Source: Spirodela intermedia
Taxonomy: Eukaryota > Streptophyta > Magnoliopsida > Alismatales > Araceae
DNA length: 64,000 nucleotides
NCBI GenBank assembly: GCA_902729315.2
Contig: LR746274.1
Coordinates: 4,367,037 to 4,431,036, forward strand
Direction: 5' to 3'
Shown here: piece by piece, positions 47,490 through 60,095 of the stretch
Position numbering within the stretch: the first letter of the stretch is position 1
Layout: the number at the start of each line of letters is the position of its first letter
Position numbers and translations under genes: made by a program
The notes under the pieces: model-generated
The model's input: only the letters and a program-made list of their open reading frames with translations
Database searches by the model: none
Told to the model about the DNA's origin: nothing

Positions 47490-48775
47490 AAAATGGGTTG
47501 ATCATATTTCTCTCTTTCTTCATTTTCATTTTATTTCTTTCTCTCCCTCTCTCATGAGACCTCTCTTCTCTCTTCATCTCATGTGAGATTTTTCTCCTCT
47601 CTCTCTCTCCCTCTCATGAGAGATCTCATCCCTTCTCTCTCTTGTGAGAGCTCTCTCCTTTCCTCCTTCCTTTCTCTATTTTCCTTCTTTTATTCTTCTC
47701 ACCTCACTCTTCTATTTTTATTATTTTTGTTAAATAGGAATAAAATATTAAAATCACTCTATATATAAACTAAATTAGCTTTCACGATGGATAAATCAAT
47801 CTCTTTTTGTTTGACTTGAGACTTACTTCTATACTCAATATTTTATTAAGTCTTAGTTATAAATGTTATTAGATAATGAGCATTGCCACAACAACCCTAT
47901 CTTGCCACCTGCTACCACTACTCTACTCCATTACCTAAGAGATGAGGTAAAACTCATAGGCACATCTATGAGTTTTACTGTTGCATTGTTGCCATCGTCG
48001 ACCCCCTTTTCCCTCTACTGCCAACTGATTGTCTCACCCCACAAACCCTACAAAGAGGGGATACCACTCATGCCCTAGCTCCTTTGCTGACCCCCTATTT
48101 ATCCTTCATAATGGGCTTTATATTGAGCTTCTTTCCAATCTTCTTAATTGACCCATTACTGACGTGATTACTGAGGTCCTTTCTCTTAACCTTGAAGCTT
48201 GTTACTGGGCTTCTTTTTGCAACCAATTTGTAAGTAAATCATGAAGATTTTCCACTATTGCAAATAGATCTTTTTTTCACTAATAAATTATCTGTCTAAT
48301 GAGTGTAACTTTAAACTTTATACTCAAGGTGTAGGTTACAAGAGATAAAATGTTTATTTAACCCAAGAATCTATGCAATGCAATTGAAAACCTAATTTAG
48401 CATTTTCACTTAATTTGGTTGCTTTTGTTGATGATTAAAACTCTTATTTCCCAAAAAATTATCTTAATCATCATCTGAAGATGATGCATGATGTGCACTT
48501 GTCATTATGTTTAAATATTTATTATCTAATAATATTTATAACTAAGAAATAATAAGATATTAGTAAAGTAAGTCTCAAGTTGAACACAAGGAGATTGATT
48601 AATCTGTCGTGAAAACTAATTTAATTTATATATAAAGTGATATTAATATTTTATCACTATTTAGCACAAAGAATAAAGGAGAACAAAGAAAGGAATAAGG
48701 AAGAAAGAGAGAGAAGAGAGAGAGCTCTCACAGAAGAGAGAGAAGAGAATGTTAGGAACATGAATATGTCAACTT
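47490..48775. repeat. Foldback repeat with about 250-bp arms
   Basis: The segment 47490-47885 is mirrored by 48520-48775. The left arm reads CTAAATTAGCTTTCACGA...ACTTGAGACTTACTT...TTAGTTATAAAT.TTATTAGATAAT. The reverse complement of the right arm reads the same with scattered differences. The loop (about 47886-48519) holds a stretch without recognised motifs; the short frame at 47863-48078 is not convincing. It could be a foldback-type element or a hairpin-RNA locus. Confidence 0.75.
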
Positions 48776-49034
48776 TTGATTGTAGAAATCAATAGAAAAT
48801 AAGTTAGACATGATCTTAGCTTGATTTTAGATGAGTTTTGGAGGATTCAAAAGAAAAATAAAAATCATTTATCAAGTTTTTACTGAGTTCTAGTCATTTT
48901 CATTGGAACATGTATGAAATAGAAATAACTTGTCATAAAATATAAATAAATGTTGAAAGCATGAAAAAAAATGACAAAAGTAGAAAATAAATTGTTGCCC
49001 AAGTTTAGCCTGCCTCTTGAGTAACTAGAGACAC

Positions 49035-50247
49035 TAGTGTGATGACTTGGTTTCATTTGAATGTGCCACGCCATGCTAAAAGTCACAGAAGTATCATCTA
49101 GAAGCGTTGCACCGCTTGCCAAAGAAATCTATTAAGAAAGACCAACCATGATGTCACCATTGTCTTTGGGGGAGAAGGGAAGAGCTGACCACTTTTCGAA
49201 GGCCTTGAGTATAGCCGAGGGAGGAAAGAACAAGCTTGTTGATCACTAGAGATACTGATCACACAAAAGTAGGGAAATAGATTGTCATATTTATGACTAC
49301 TGTTGGGATTTAAAAAATAATTAAGAATATTTTTTACCAAATAATAATCAATTATTGTCTTTATATATTTACTAGTGATGTGTAAGAACTTAAGTTTCTA
49401 GTATCATGGCACTTCGCAAGCTGTTGGATTAGACCTGATTGATCATGTGGTGCAATGAGCAACATATGATCATCTCGCCACAAATCATTACCAATAAGGA
49501 ACTTAAGTTCTTGGTACCATGACATCTCCTTAATCATCGGATCATCATTTATGTCCACATGTGTGCCAAGTGGCGTTAGATTTGTGAACTGCCAATGAAT
49601 TGCTTTACATATCTAGTATCATGGCGGCTTGCCACCATAGGATTTGGCTTATCTGATGACGTGGCTTGCTAGACACCACTAGATGACACCACACTCTAGA
49701 CAACTGCCCTAAAATACATGATAAACTTTAGTCCCACATTTGAAATATTTCGGCAACTGAGCTGAATATAAATCAAAGTTACGCTCTCTTAGCAAAGATC
49801 ATCTTGGGAAAAAAAGATCAACATGCCGATAAATTTTCAATAATAAAAAGTATGGCAACATCTAAATGGTTTGCCCTCACACGCACGTGTGTATGATGCT
49901 CCTTGCTCCATGACAAGTTGGCCATCAGGATGTGACAGGGGAGTGACGCACACATGTGCTAAGCGAGTCCTCCTTCTCCACTCAAAGCTAGCTTGTGACT
50001 TCCCCAATCTAGATCTACCCACTCAACTACAATGCCCCTCTAGGTCAATTGACGAATGCCAACTTGCTAGTGGATAGTGACATTTTTATATTTTATTATT
50101 TTATTTTCTAAATAATCAAAAATTATGTTAAGTATTTTAACTTCAAACTTTGAAAATTAATGATATATTCCTATATTTATTCTAAATGTTAATAATATTC
50201 AATAAAATAATATAACTAATTCAAATGCAAAAGTCTAGTTTTAACAA
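49035..50247 (+). repeat. LTR-like repeat R2, copy 2 (uninterrupted)
   Basis: Direct-orientation match to the three pieces of copy 1. It shows the pre-insertion state for both the LTR-1 pair and the GC-rich element. Contains the USE-like plus TATA pair at 49731-49772. Open frames inside are short and unconserved. 50248-50640 is AT-rich with nothing recognised. Confidence 0.72.
49731..49772 (+). promoter_or_regulatory. USE-like box plus TATA in repeat R2 copy 2
   Basis: GTCCCACATTT (49731-49741) matches nine of eleven USE positions; TATAAA (49767-49772) follows after 25 nt. Confidence 0.45.
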
Positions 50248-50639
50248 TGGATCAATAAAATCCAAACAAAGAGAGATGTAGATTTATCTCTTATCACAAC
50301 AAGGACTTTAGGAAAATAAAATTAGATAACAACCAGCAAAAAAAATATTTAACTTAAAACTAGATGATTTTTGTGACGAATATACCAGAAAAAATACTAA
50401 AAATCAGAAAACAAATCTAAGAATGCTTTTGAAAAATAAATTTACATATTTTAACTTGATAACATGCTATATTCCTTGAAAAACTATTAAAAAAGGATGT
50501 ATAATAATGTTTGTTATAACATAAAATGGCATGTTTTCATCTATTCCTTATACATGAGAGTTTTCAGTTATGGTTTATGAAATTGCAGCATGTATATCCT
50601 TGAGCTGTTTTTTTTTGTTTAAATTTTGATGCTTTTTCT

Positions 50640-53202
50640 TTTATGTTTGTGAAGAACTAATAAACAAGGGAAAATTCTCTTTTTCTCCCTTTTGTTTGTT
50701 TCTAATAGCAAATATACACTTGCACTTTTTTTCATTTCATATTTATCACAAACATCTAAAGAATTAGTGTTCTAGTGCATCATCCATTTCCTATCAAATT
50801 AATGTGGGGTAATTGGAGAGCTTATCTGACATTCAACAATGTTGCTATCAAGTTCTTAGTATTATTTTTGCTATCAAAATGTTCAGCCATTCATTTTTTA
50901 TTTTATACCTCTTCTTGAGTTTTGTCCTTTTATTTTAGATCTCATCACCTCCTATTGACATGACTTAGTTATTGTATAGTAAATCACACAAATTTAACTT
51001 TTATAAAATTATAAAATACCAATTTTCATATATTTAGAAGTTTTTCTGAGTAAATATATCAATTATAATTTAATAAAAGTTTTACAAATAGTGAGAATTT
51101 TTCAAGTCAATTAGAGAGATGTAATATAATATTGGGTGATGTTTCAAAATTTTCCTGAAAGAATATGATTTGTTATGAATTTTAGATAAGAAATTCAAAT
51201 GAAATATATTTAAAATTTGTGAAAAAAAATAAGAGTGCGGATGTCATGATGACGTCAATGCCTGATAAATATGAATCAAGTAGAAATAAAGTTTCACCTA
51301 GCAATTCTTATGTAAGTAATTACAAATAATTTAATTGATCAAATTAAGATCTATAAAAGTTAAAAGAATCATAATTGAATGAAGAATAACTTGGTGATTT
51401 TAAATCATATAAATTATCATTAAATGAAGTGAAAATTAAGTTGAAAGTAGATAATAGAGTTCTGACATCTCGACAATGATGCGTCGGCGATACATCATAA
51501 TTTTGAGTATTTAGAAGGATTATTGTGCAATGTCCATAACTTCAAAGGTTCTCTTTAGACAACGATGACATTGACAATCTCTAGATCTTCTTGCGAAGTC
51601 TAGAGATTGATGAAATAGATCATCAAATCATTTTGATGGTTGTCACTTGACAAAACAGAAAAATAGTGACTTTGTGACTTTTTGGCAGTTGTCACCCAAC
51701 AAAGAGGAGCTAGATAGAGGTGAGACATGTGTGAAAGAGTTTCATCTTTAGGTCCACACAACAAGAGGAGGCTCTTCATCATATCTGGTATATTCTTAGG
51801 AGGTGGCAACTCATCTCCTAATGAATCAATTCTCTTCTTAACGACAACTTGTTCATCGATCAATCAGAGATGCTTTACTCATATATTTGTGATCCTTTTA
51901 TCATGGATTGTTCAGTAATTTTAGTAACAATGTTCAATGAATTCATCGACTAGATTTTCGCTAATGATCTAGTAATTCTAATGGCTTAATTCTTCACTAG
52001 CAATCTGTAAGAAAGTCACAATAATCAAATAAAAATACAAATTTTAGCTCTAGGAGAATTCGAACTCACACAGGTCGCCTGCTTACATGAGAGAGATTGA
52101 AACAAGTATTATAATGCCTTTATCAAGTGACGTCATCATGATATATATCTCTATTATAACTAAGGGATAATTAAGGTATTAAAATCTTCAAAACCTTTCT
52201 AGGGAAGGTGTGATGTGGGTTTAATCCCACATCACTTATATGTTGAAGTTTTGAGATGAATATAGAGTAATATCATATTTTCAAGCAATGAGTCCCTCTT
52301 TCTCACGTGTACGACCACTCGTTGTCCAACATCTAACTAGCCATCGATGATGTGGAAGGGGAGTGGTGCACATGTGCCCCTATTATTGATCCTCAAGACT
52401 AGCCACTCAAACCCTTGCTCATGGCTCCTCAAGATTGTGCTTTCGACCCGCTTGCAGGCTTGGCTGGCCAATAGGTCCTCCCCTTTTCCTTTATTTTAAT
52501 TTTAATTTCTTTTTCTCAAAAAAAAGGTTATAAAAATCATATAAATTCGTTAAAAATCACATAATTAGCCAAAATTTCACATTAATCAACTAAAACTTAC
52601 TTTTCATATTTTAACAAAAATATAAGTCTAATTATCATGAGGTAAAGTTAAAATATATTATTCATTAATTATTAACTCATGATAATGAAGACTTATCACC
52701 TACCAAACACGAATCACCTTTCCTATTGCATCAACTCTTTTCAAATTCTATGCTTTCAAAGATCATTAACTACTCAATTAAAGACCATGTTTATCATCTA
52801 TTGGTAATGATAACCCATTAACTTGATGAAACACGTGGATTGAGCAAAAGTATTAATTCTCTATTCCAATGAGCATTCAAGGGTTTGGTTATATTCCTCA
52901 ATAATAAATGGTTGACAATGAATAAGGTCTTCATTCTTGAACTATGATGATTGATGAATATGATATTGCCTTTAATTGTCAAGAAAAAGAATGATACCTA
53001 CCTCTTTAAATCATTACTAAGATAAGTCACTTGTCATCTACCTCACACAAAGATTGCAAAAATTATAACTTTTGAGGCAACACATTTATCCCAAAAATAT
53101 TATGAAAAAACTATAGTATATAATTATGAAAAAAATGTTGTGTCAAAGCTCTCCTTAATTAATTTCATAAAACTTTTGCCTCTTCATACTAAGAAAATAT
53201 TT
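50640..53202 (+). repeat. Dispersed repeat R3, copy 2, split by a solo LTR
   Basis: 50640-50950 and 52699-53202 match 35150-35984. The match ends at TAAGAAAATATTT (53190-53202), after which the two copies differ completely. The 1.74-kb gap is the LTR below. Confidence 0.85.
50956..52698 (-). mobile_element. Solo LTR-1 in repeat R3
   Basis: 1743 bp in reverse orientation, starts TGACATGACTTAG and ends ACTTATCA. Flanks are CCTAT (50951-50955) and CCTAC (52699-52703), a target duplication with one change. The empty site near 35472 shows TTACTACC-type sequence, confirming the insertion point. A USE-like ATCCCACATCA (52224-52234) and TATA (52261) lie 26 nt apart. Confidence 0.92.
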
Positions 53203-53239
53203 AAAAGGAGTGAAGTAGTGGGCAAATTGGCAAAATCAT

Positions 53240-53740
53240 TGGCTCCAAATGATGCTTTTAATTTAGTGGTGAGTGGGACTAGACACTATCAATGCTTAGT
53301 ATGACACTTGAGTTGCGATAGCCACTTGGCCTCCTCTACCTCTATTACGTCATCTTGGCCTCTTCCCAGAGTGGCTCAACTTCTCGATAGAGAGACTATT
53401 ACTCTTTGAGAGGAACAAGTTCTCATTAAATTTATTACTAGAAGACTTGTTGATAGAGTTGGGTCCTAGTGGTGATCAACTCATCTAGACTCTCACCTTA
53501 AATGAAAGTTTCTCTTGTAGTTCTTCTTGGAATTACTTTAGAAATCATTCCCCAAAGTAATTTTAAGGATATCTCATTTGGCACCCATAGGACACAACCT
53601 ATGTTCTAGGTGTCATTATTGTCCCACCGCTCCAAGGAGAGAAATTATGGATCACTTATTTTTCTATAGTGTTGTTACTATGAAATGTTGGAATCAACGT
53701 TTAGTGAATTAGTCCTCAACACTCCATCCTCCTCCATCTC
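53240..53740 (+). pseudogene. Remnant of a reverse-transcriptase zinc-binding domain (LINE-like)
   Basis: Plus-strand translation around 53600-53700 gives CSRCHYC followed by EIMDHLFF and a CW, the pattern of the zf-RVT domain at the end of plant non-LTR reverse transcriptases. Upstream, LTLNESFSCSS resembles the start of that domain. Several stops are present. The frame at 53808-54017 immediately downstream has no recognised domain. Confidence 0.55.
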
Positions 53741-54169
53741 TTACACCCTTAGAGATTTTCAAGAGAGTTATTGATTTGTCATAAAGCTCTAAGGGCAGCC
53801 CGTACCTATGTATCTCTATATCATACATGTTATGGGAGGTATAGAAGGGGCAAAATTTTCCTCATTCTGCAACTCAACTGATGTGCACCCTAGAGATCAT
53901 GAGGCATGTCACATAATGGTTGAGTACCCATCCTTTGGTGTTGCTTATAGTGACACAAAGCCTCCATCTATGAGGCCTTTGGGACCTGGGGAGTCCAAGC
54001 CACACATACACAAATAGAGATCTCCACTCAGCTCATCAAATGGAGACTATTACCAGTTGGATGCCTAAAGTGGAAAAATGAGTAAAAAATATTTTTTAAT
54101 ACGAGTTGTACTTTTCATGTGTTCTCATATAAATTAGCTTTCTACTTAGACTAATAAGTAGTGGTATTG

Positions 54170-55790
54170 TGACATTAGGTGATGACATTACTATTAATGT
54201 TGCAATATTTGATATAATTTTGATCAAGATGCTTTGTGATGTCATCAAAATTTTGAAGATTCATCATTTTCCAAAGTTGAAGAAGAACTTAATCTTTTTA
54301 GGTACTTTGGACAAGTTTAGATATCATTATTCATCTGAATATCATTTCTTATAAGTTTTTAGAGATGCATTGATTTTTATGAAGTCAAAGTTGACTAGTG
54401 AGTTTTTATCATCTATTTGGTAACACTATTACAAATAATATTAATGTGACTCAAGGTTCAAATGATTCTACTCAATTAAGGCACATGTAGTTGGGATATA
54501 TGAATAAAAGAGGTATGCTGGAGCAAAAGAAGTATGATTTACTTACAAGTCATACATAAATTAGAAACTAGACTTCTATGAGCATTGTGCCATTGGTAAA
54601 TAGTGTAAGGTGAATTGTAGTATTATAGTCCATAGAACTTGGGGTATTGTGGATTGTATCCACTCTAACCTTTGAGGTCTTACTCTAGTTATCTCGAAAG
54701 GTAGTTAAATTTATTTACTGACCATTATTGATGACTTTTTTAAGGAAATCTAGGTCTACATTCTCAAGATGAAGAGTAAGGTGATCATCACATTCAAATA
54801 GTAGAATTCATTAATTTAATGATAAACTAGCAAGCAAATCAAATACCTCCATATTAATAGTATGAAATTTTGCTCAAATGAATTTGATAAGCTCAACAAG
54901 AAGAAACACATTATTCAACATTGCACTATGATAGGAGCACCACAATAGAAACAGTTAAAAATAAATTAATATAATTGTAATTAGAGCACACAAGAAACAT
55001 GCTACTTAAGGAGTTCTATCAAAGGACTTTTAGGTGGACGCTATCAACATGGCATGCTACTTGGTCAATTGATCTCCATCAACAACCTTTGAATTGAAAA
55101 CTTTTGAGGAGGTGTGGTTTAGTTCTCCCACCAATTATTCTCACCTCAGAATTTTTTATTGTCCTACCTATGCTCATGTCACAAGTGACAAATTGAAGCC
55201 TAGTTCAAAGAAGTATATTTTCATAAGATATGCACAAAAATCAAGTTAAAGGTCTATCAATTATGGAATACAAATCCTCAATCACTCAAAATTTAGTACC
55301 AAGCAAAGAGAGCTAGAAGTGAAACTCTTAAAGAATAATTTAGTGTGAGAAGAAATAGTATAAGTTCAAGAAGATATCTCAAAGAGCAATACAACACATC
55401 AAATCCCTCAAAGGCAAACTAGTATTACAACAAATAAACAACAAAAGATGGTTACAACTCCAAGTAGATATTTTGATATTATAACTTTTGTTTTCTTTGT
55501 TGTAAACAAAGTTGATGAGATAGAACTATGTTCTTATATAGAGGCTATTGCTTCGAAGAAGTCTTCTAAGTTGTAGTTGGTCATACAAAAAGAGATGGAG
55601 TTTCTATAGAAGAACAAAACATGAAAGCTATTTAGAGTACTACTTGGTTAGAAGATTGTGGGCTAAACAAGTGGGTCTTCAAGAAGAAGGAACCATGGTT
55701 GGTGAAGGTGCTCGATTCAAGACACAAATGATAATGAAGGGTCTCATACAATGAGAGGGCATTGAGTTTAATGAGGCATTGATAACATGC
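54170..55790 (+). pseudogene. Truncated, degenerate Ty1/copia pol
   Basis: Domains appear in copia order on the plus strand. The gag-pre-integrase segment (PKLKKNLIFLGTLD) is near 54270-54320. The zinc-finger-like FYEHCAIGK is near 54574-54600. The integrase core (LLTIIDDFF, then FCSNEF) spans about 54712-54890. The reverse-transcriptase start (KEMEFL.KNKT and NKWVFKKKE) is at about 55590-55700. The match stops near 55780, before the catalytic RT core. Frequent stops and frame changes; not functional. No flanking LTRs identified. Confidence 0.82.
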
Positions 55791-56749
55791 AAATTCTGCC
55801 TATTAAGTATGGTATAATTTAGAGAATTAGTATTTAACTTGATACAAAATGACACTAAATAATACATAAAATAGGTGAAGTATAATTTATGATCAATATT
55901 CAAAATAAATGTCGAATTTTGTGATTTTTTCATATTTTATATGACATGTATATTTATTTATTTATTATATTATTTACTTGAATAATAATTATAAATAAAA
56001 TTCTACTTGCGGTTTAAATTATGATATAAATATTTTAAATTTTATTTAATATGATAAAATTATTTTTACTGTTTTTTAGAGATTTTTCGGATTTTTTTAG
56101 TATTCTAGGATTTATTTCAAGTTTAAATGAATATTTTAAAGGGTTTTATATTTTTCTAGAATTTCTATTAAATCCGAATTAATATCAGTGCTTTGACTCA
56201 TGCATGTTTAAATTATCAAAAATTATATAAATTATTTTTATGATTTATTATGTATCTCTTAAGCCCTAAGTTAACTCATGTATAAATGAGTCTAGACTTA
56301 CTATGTTGATTTCCCTTGTATGCCTAATTTATTATATTTATTTATTTAAGAGGTAATGGGCTTTATGTTATTATGTTTCAAGTCATATCAGGCCCATAGG
56401 CCATCTGGACAGACCACATTAATTAAGAAGGATACCCAACAAGAAGAAGGTGTTTTCCCTCCCCTCAAATTAAGGAAACCACCCACTTAAGGTGAGCGGT
56501 TCATTTCTCCCTTAATTAGAGGGAGGGGTATGTGGCACCATCTGATCAGCCACGCCCCTCTCCCTCATTGGGACTATCTCAAGCCCTCAATCAGCCCAAT
56601 ACAAGGGCTGAGATAAGTCCTAGGGTGAGGGAAGGTGAGAGGACACCTTAGGCACCACCCACCTTCCTTGGACTGCCCTTAGAGAGAGAAATTTAACCCA
56701 AAGGCTATGCACTCTCTCCCATGATCCAAGGGTTGAGAATGGGCACAAT
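55791..56749. other. Gene-free
   Basis: Very AT-rich to about 56350, then a more complex stretch (56380-56750) with inverted CCCTCATT/CCTC motifs and no coding evidence. Possibly the flank or LTR of a retroelement. Confidence 0.4.
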
Positions 56750-57300
56750 TGATAGAACTAAATTGAGAGTCATTAAAATATTTCAAAATTAATTGACCAA
56801 AAACATATAGAATCCCGAATTTACATAATTAAAATACTAAAATGAGTAAGTGTTGTGGTAAGTTCAAGGTCGATCTACAAAGAATGAGAATTAGGTGATA
56901 TATAGTTACTATTCTACTTAGTGGATATATTGAGATGATATGAGTATGAAGAAGAAGCATATTTATCATCAGAAAAAGGGAGAAATAGACATGCAATGAT
57001 GCAGGAGACAATTGAGGGGGAAAACACTCATAAAAGAATCGTAAGATGAGACTGAAATCATACATCTATCTATTTCTAACTTGTGAATACCTAGATGGTT
57101 GTTCACCTAGAATGTATCAAACTTGAGAAAACTTGCATTGGGCCTCTATATTTCACCAAGGCCAAACAGTTTTCTCTTCAAGTATACTTCTTTGACAATC
57201 TAAGCTGTAAATCAATGTTTGAATCAACCCAAAACACATCTAAATCGATGTGGAACCTCAATGTTGTTTCATTTGAGTTGACTCAATGTAGAGGCACTTG
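56750..57300. repeat. Dispersed repeat R4, copy 2
   Basis: Direct match to 29075-29620 (shared GTTGTGGTAAGTTCAAGGTC-type start, GGGAGAAA, AAAACACTCA, CTTGCATTGGGCCTC). Followed directly by R5 copy 2. Confidence 0.65.
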
Positions 57301-57309
57301 ACTAAATGT

Positions 57310-57510
57310 AGACCCACTTGTTGTTTTATGAAGTCAAGTGATGATTCTCTCATATCTTCTTAATAATTATTTGATTGCAAGGATTTAAGTGAGCTCTTAT
57401 TATGAGTTGAAAATAATAGAAGAAGCCCAAGTCTTATCGAAATGGCCGACTTGATATGTTTATGGGCCCAAAAAAAGGCATCACCTTGGCCTAACCTATT
57501 GAATGAAAAA
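57310..57510 (+). repeat. Dispersed repeat R5, copy 2
   Basis: Reverse-complement match of 34690-34930. Ends where the LTR-1 copy begins. Confidence 0.6.
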
Positions 57511-58818
57511 AGTTTTTAAAACTTGAAATCATATAAAATCTCACTAAATTAAGCAAAATTTCAATTTAAAGTAGGAAAGGTAAAATTCTGACTTTACGAC
57601 AATCATTGTCGAAAATCATATGATGCCACAGCCTCAAAATCTCTCCTTAGATATGGATGACATGAGCAATATCTAAATCTTCTTGTGAAGTTTAGAAATC
57701 AATAAATGGTTTAATGAATCATCTCCAACAGTTATTATATGACGAAATAGAAAAATGGTGACTTTCAAATCTCTAGTGGCAATCACCTAATATACATAAA
57801 TTAGATGGAGGCGAGATGCGTCTTAAAATGCTTCATTCTCAATTCTACACAATAAGAAGAAACTCTTCATCACATCTATATGTTCTCAAGAGGTGACGAA
57901 TTATCTCACAACAAATTATCTTCTTCTTGATAATGACTCATATGTTAATCAATCAAAGATGATTATCTCGATAGATTTGTAATATTTTTATTCAAAGTCA
58001 TTCAATAGTTAGTAATAATATTCCACAAATCATATTGATGATATTTTCATTAATGATTAAGTGATTATGATAACTTAATCATTGATCGGTGCTCTAGAAG
58101 AAAAATATGATTTAGTTAAATAAAAATATGAATTTTGGCTATAGTGAGATTTGAACCCTCATTGTTCGCCCACCTATATGAGAGAGAATCAAATAAGTAC
58201 ACGAATACTTTACCAAATGATGTCATAAGGGTATATCCTTCTTACCATTCTAGGGTATTTGAGGTATATAAAAAAGTAAAAAAACTTGATAATGACCATT
58301 GACATGGGTTTAATTTCACATCAGTTATTTTTTTTTTTTGACACACATATAGTCATAACTTTTCATATGGTCAATATAGCCTTTCACATGTATATGACAC
58401 TTCTTGCCTTACACTCAATTGACCACCAATGATGTGAAAGGAAAATGACACACATGTGCCACCAATCAATCTTTAGCCACCCAAATACTTTACTCATGAC
58501 TTTGTCATACAATGCTTTCAACCTACTTGTAGGTGCAATTGGCCAATAGGTCCTCTAATTATGCTTCCAACCCACTTGTAGTCTTATTTTGCCAATTGGT
58601 CCTCCCTTTCTATATATCTATTTTTTTTTATTTCTCTTTATTTATCTCAAAAATTTATTGATAAAAATTATATAAATTCACATAATTAACTAAATATATA
58701 TATAAACTAAATAAAAACTACTTTTCTTAATTTAATATAAATATAAGTCTATTTACAATGAATTAAAAGTAAATATATTATTAATAAATTATTAACTCAT
58801 GATAATGTGGTCTTATTA
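57511..58818 (-). mobile_element. LTR-1 3' LTR, reverse orientation, diverged
   Basis: Matches LTR-1 in reverse, distal terminus missing, ending at a decayed terminus (TTATTA) at 58818. A USE-like box is degenerate here (AATTTCACATCA near 58312). A T-run follows at 58328-58339. Confidence 0.65.
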
Positions 58819-59160
58819 CACCCTCCAACTTAAATCAATACTATTCTATTAGTAATAAAATTATGAAAACTAATTAATATTTCAAAACATCACATTTTAA
58901 TACTAAAAAATATAATTTAAGAATGATGAACCTCTAGATACTTTAGATTCTTATATCAAGTATTTTAAAAAAATAATATTAAACACTTAAATATTTAAGT
59001 ACTCTTTAAAATAATAATTTAGATTTCACTTCTTTTATTCACATTTGTATCACTTCTTCACTCTTAGATATAATTCACAAGATGCTCTAATTATCAAAAT
59101 TCATCTAAGAATAATATTTGATCTTATATTTTCTTTTTTTCATGACTTGATTTTTAAAGT
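58819..59160 (-). mobile_element. Internal 3' end and polypurine tract of the LTR-1 element
   Basis: Minus-strand AAGTTGGAGGGTG directly precedes the LTR start, as at 27986. The following sequence matches 27999-28340. No coding remnant seen in this part. Confidence 0.65.
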
Positions 59161-59912
59161 TTGTACTATATTTCTTCTATTTTTTTTATAGTAGATAAGA
59201 ACATTTTTCTATAGATAAATTTCAACAATAAGAATGATGTCTCACACCTTCTATGTGTATTATTTATTTTCAAGGCTTTCACATTATCCACTTATTTTAT
59301 AACAAGTGTTTTTTTATAAACGATTTTTGATAATGAGAATGATTTATTTAATAAATCTAAGTAAAAAGTTTTGTATGAGTAATTGAGATGATTGAGAATG
59401 GATGAGAAATGAACAAAAGACTAAGGGAACATAAAAATCAAAAATATTTAACTTAGAGAAGTTAAGTTCACTTCTAACTAAATGTTACCTTTGGTAAGGC
59501 TAATAACTTAAATAAATTATTTTAATTCAATTAAAAAAATCAATGCAAAACAAAACTAATGAATAACGAGAAATATTTCTGTGCCTAAAAAATATTGAAC
59601 AAGAAATCAGGAAAATAATCAATCAGCTTACTTCATAAATAAGATAAATATAAAAGTCTTGAAAGGTTTGTGATGCCATCTCCCTATATGATATGACTAT
59701 GATGGATAAACCCATGGGGTCTAGCACTTGGACACATTCCTCCCCAAAACCCTCCTTAGCTTCAAGCTTATTTCCTAGGGTACAACTGAACCTTGAATAT
59801 GTGAACTAAGTGACACTAATGTGGGCTGGGCTAACCCTCAACTATGAATCTAAGAGGCAAAACTAACCTTATTCCCCAAATCATGCAATGCATTCCATCT
59901 CTTCACCTATTC

Positions 59913-59952
<40 letters not shown>

Positions 59953-60095
59953 CAAGAAGGGTGGTCTATGCCAATATATGTTTGACTGAGAACCTTGAAC
60001 AAGAAAGGATTTAAATATAAAATCTTTTATCATCTTTGCATTGCACAAGAGCACTAGCATGGGGGAGAAATAAAAGTTGGGAAATATTACATCTT
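59161..60095. other. Intergenic, 3' flank of CBBY
   Basis: AT-rich DNA with a (CT)n run at 59914-59945. The CBBY 3' UTR must lie in the right part, but no unambiguous polyadenylation signal was fixed. No other gene seen. Confidence 0.45.
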
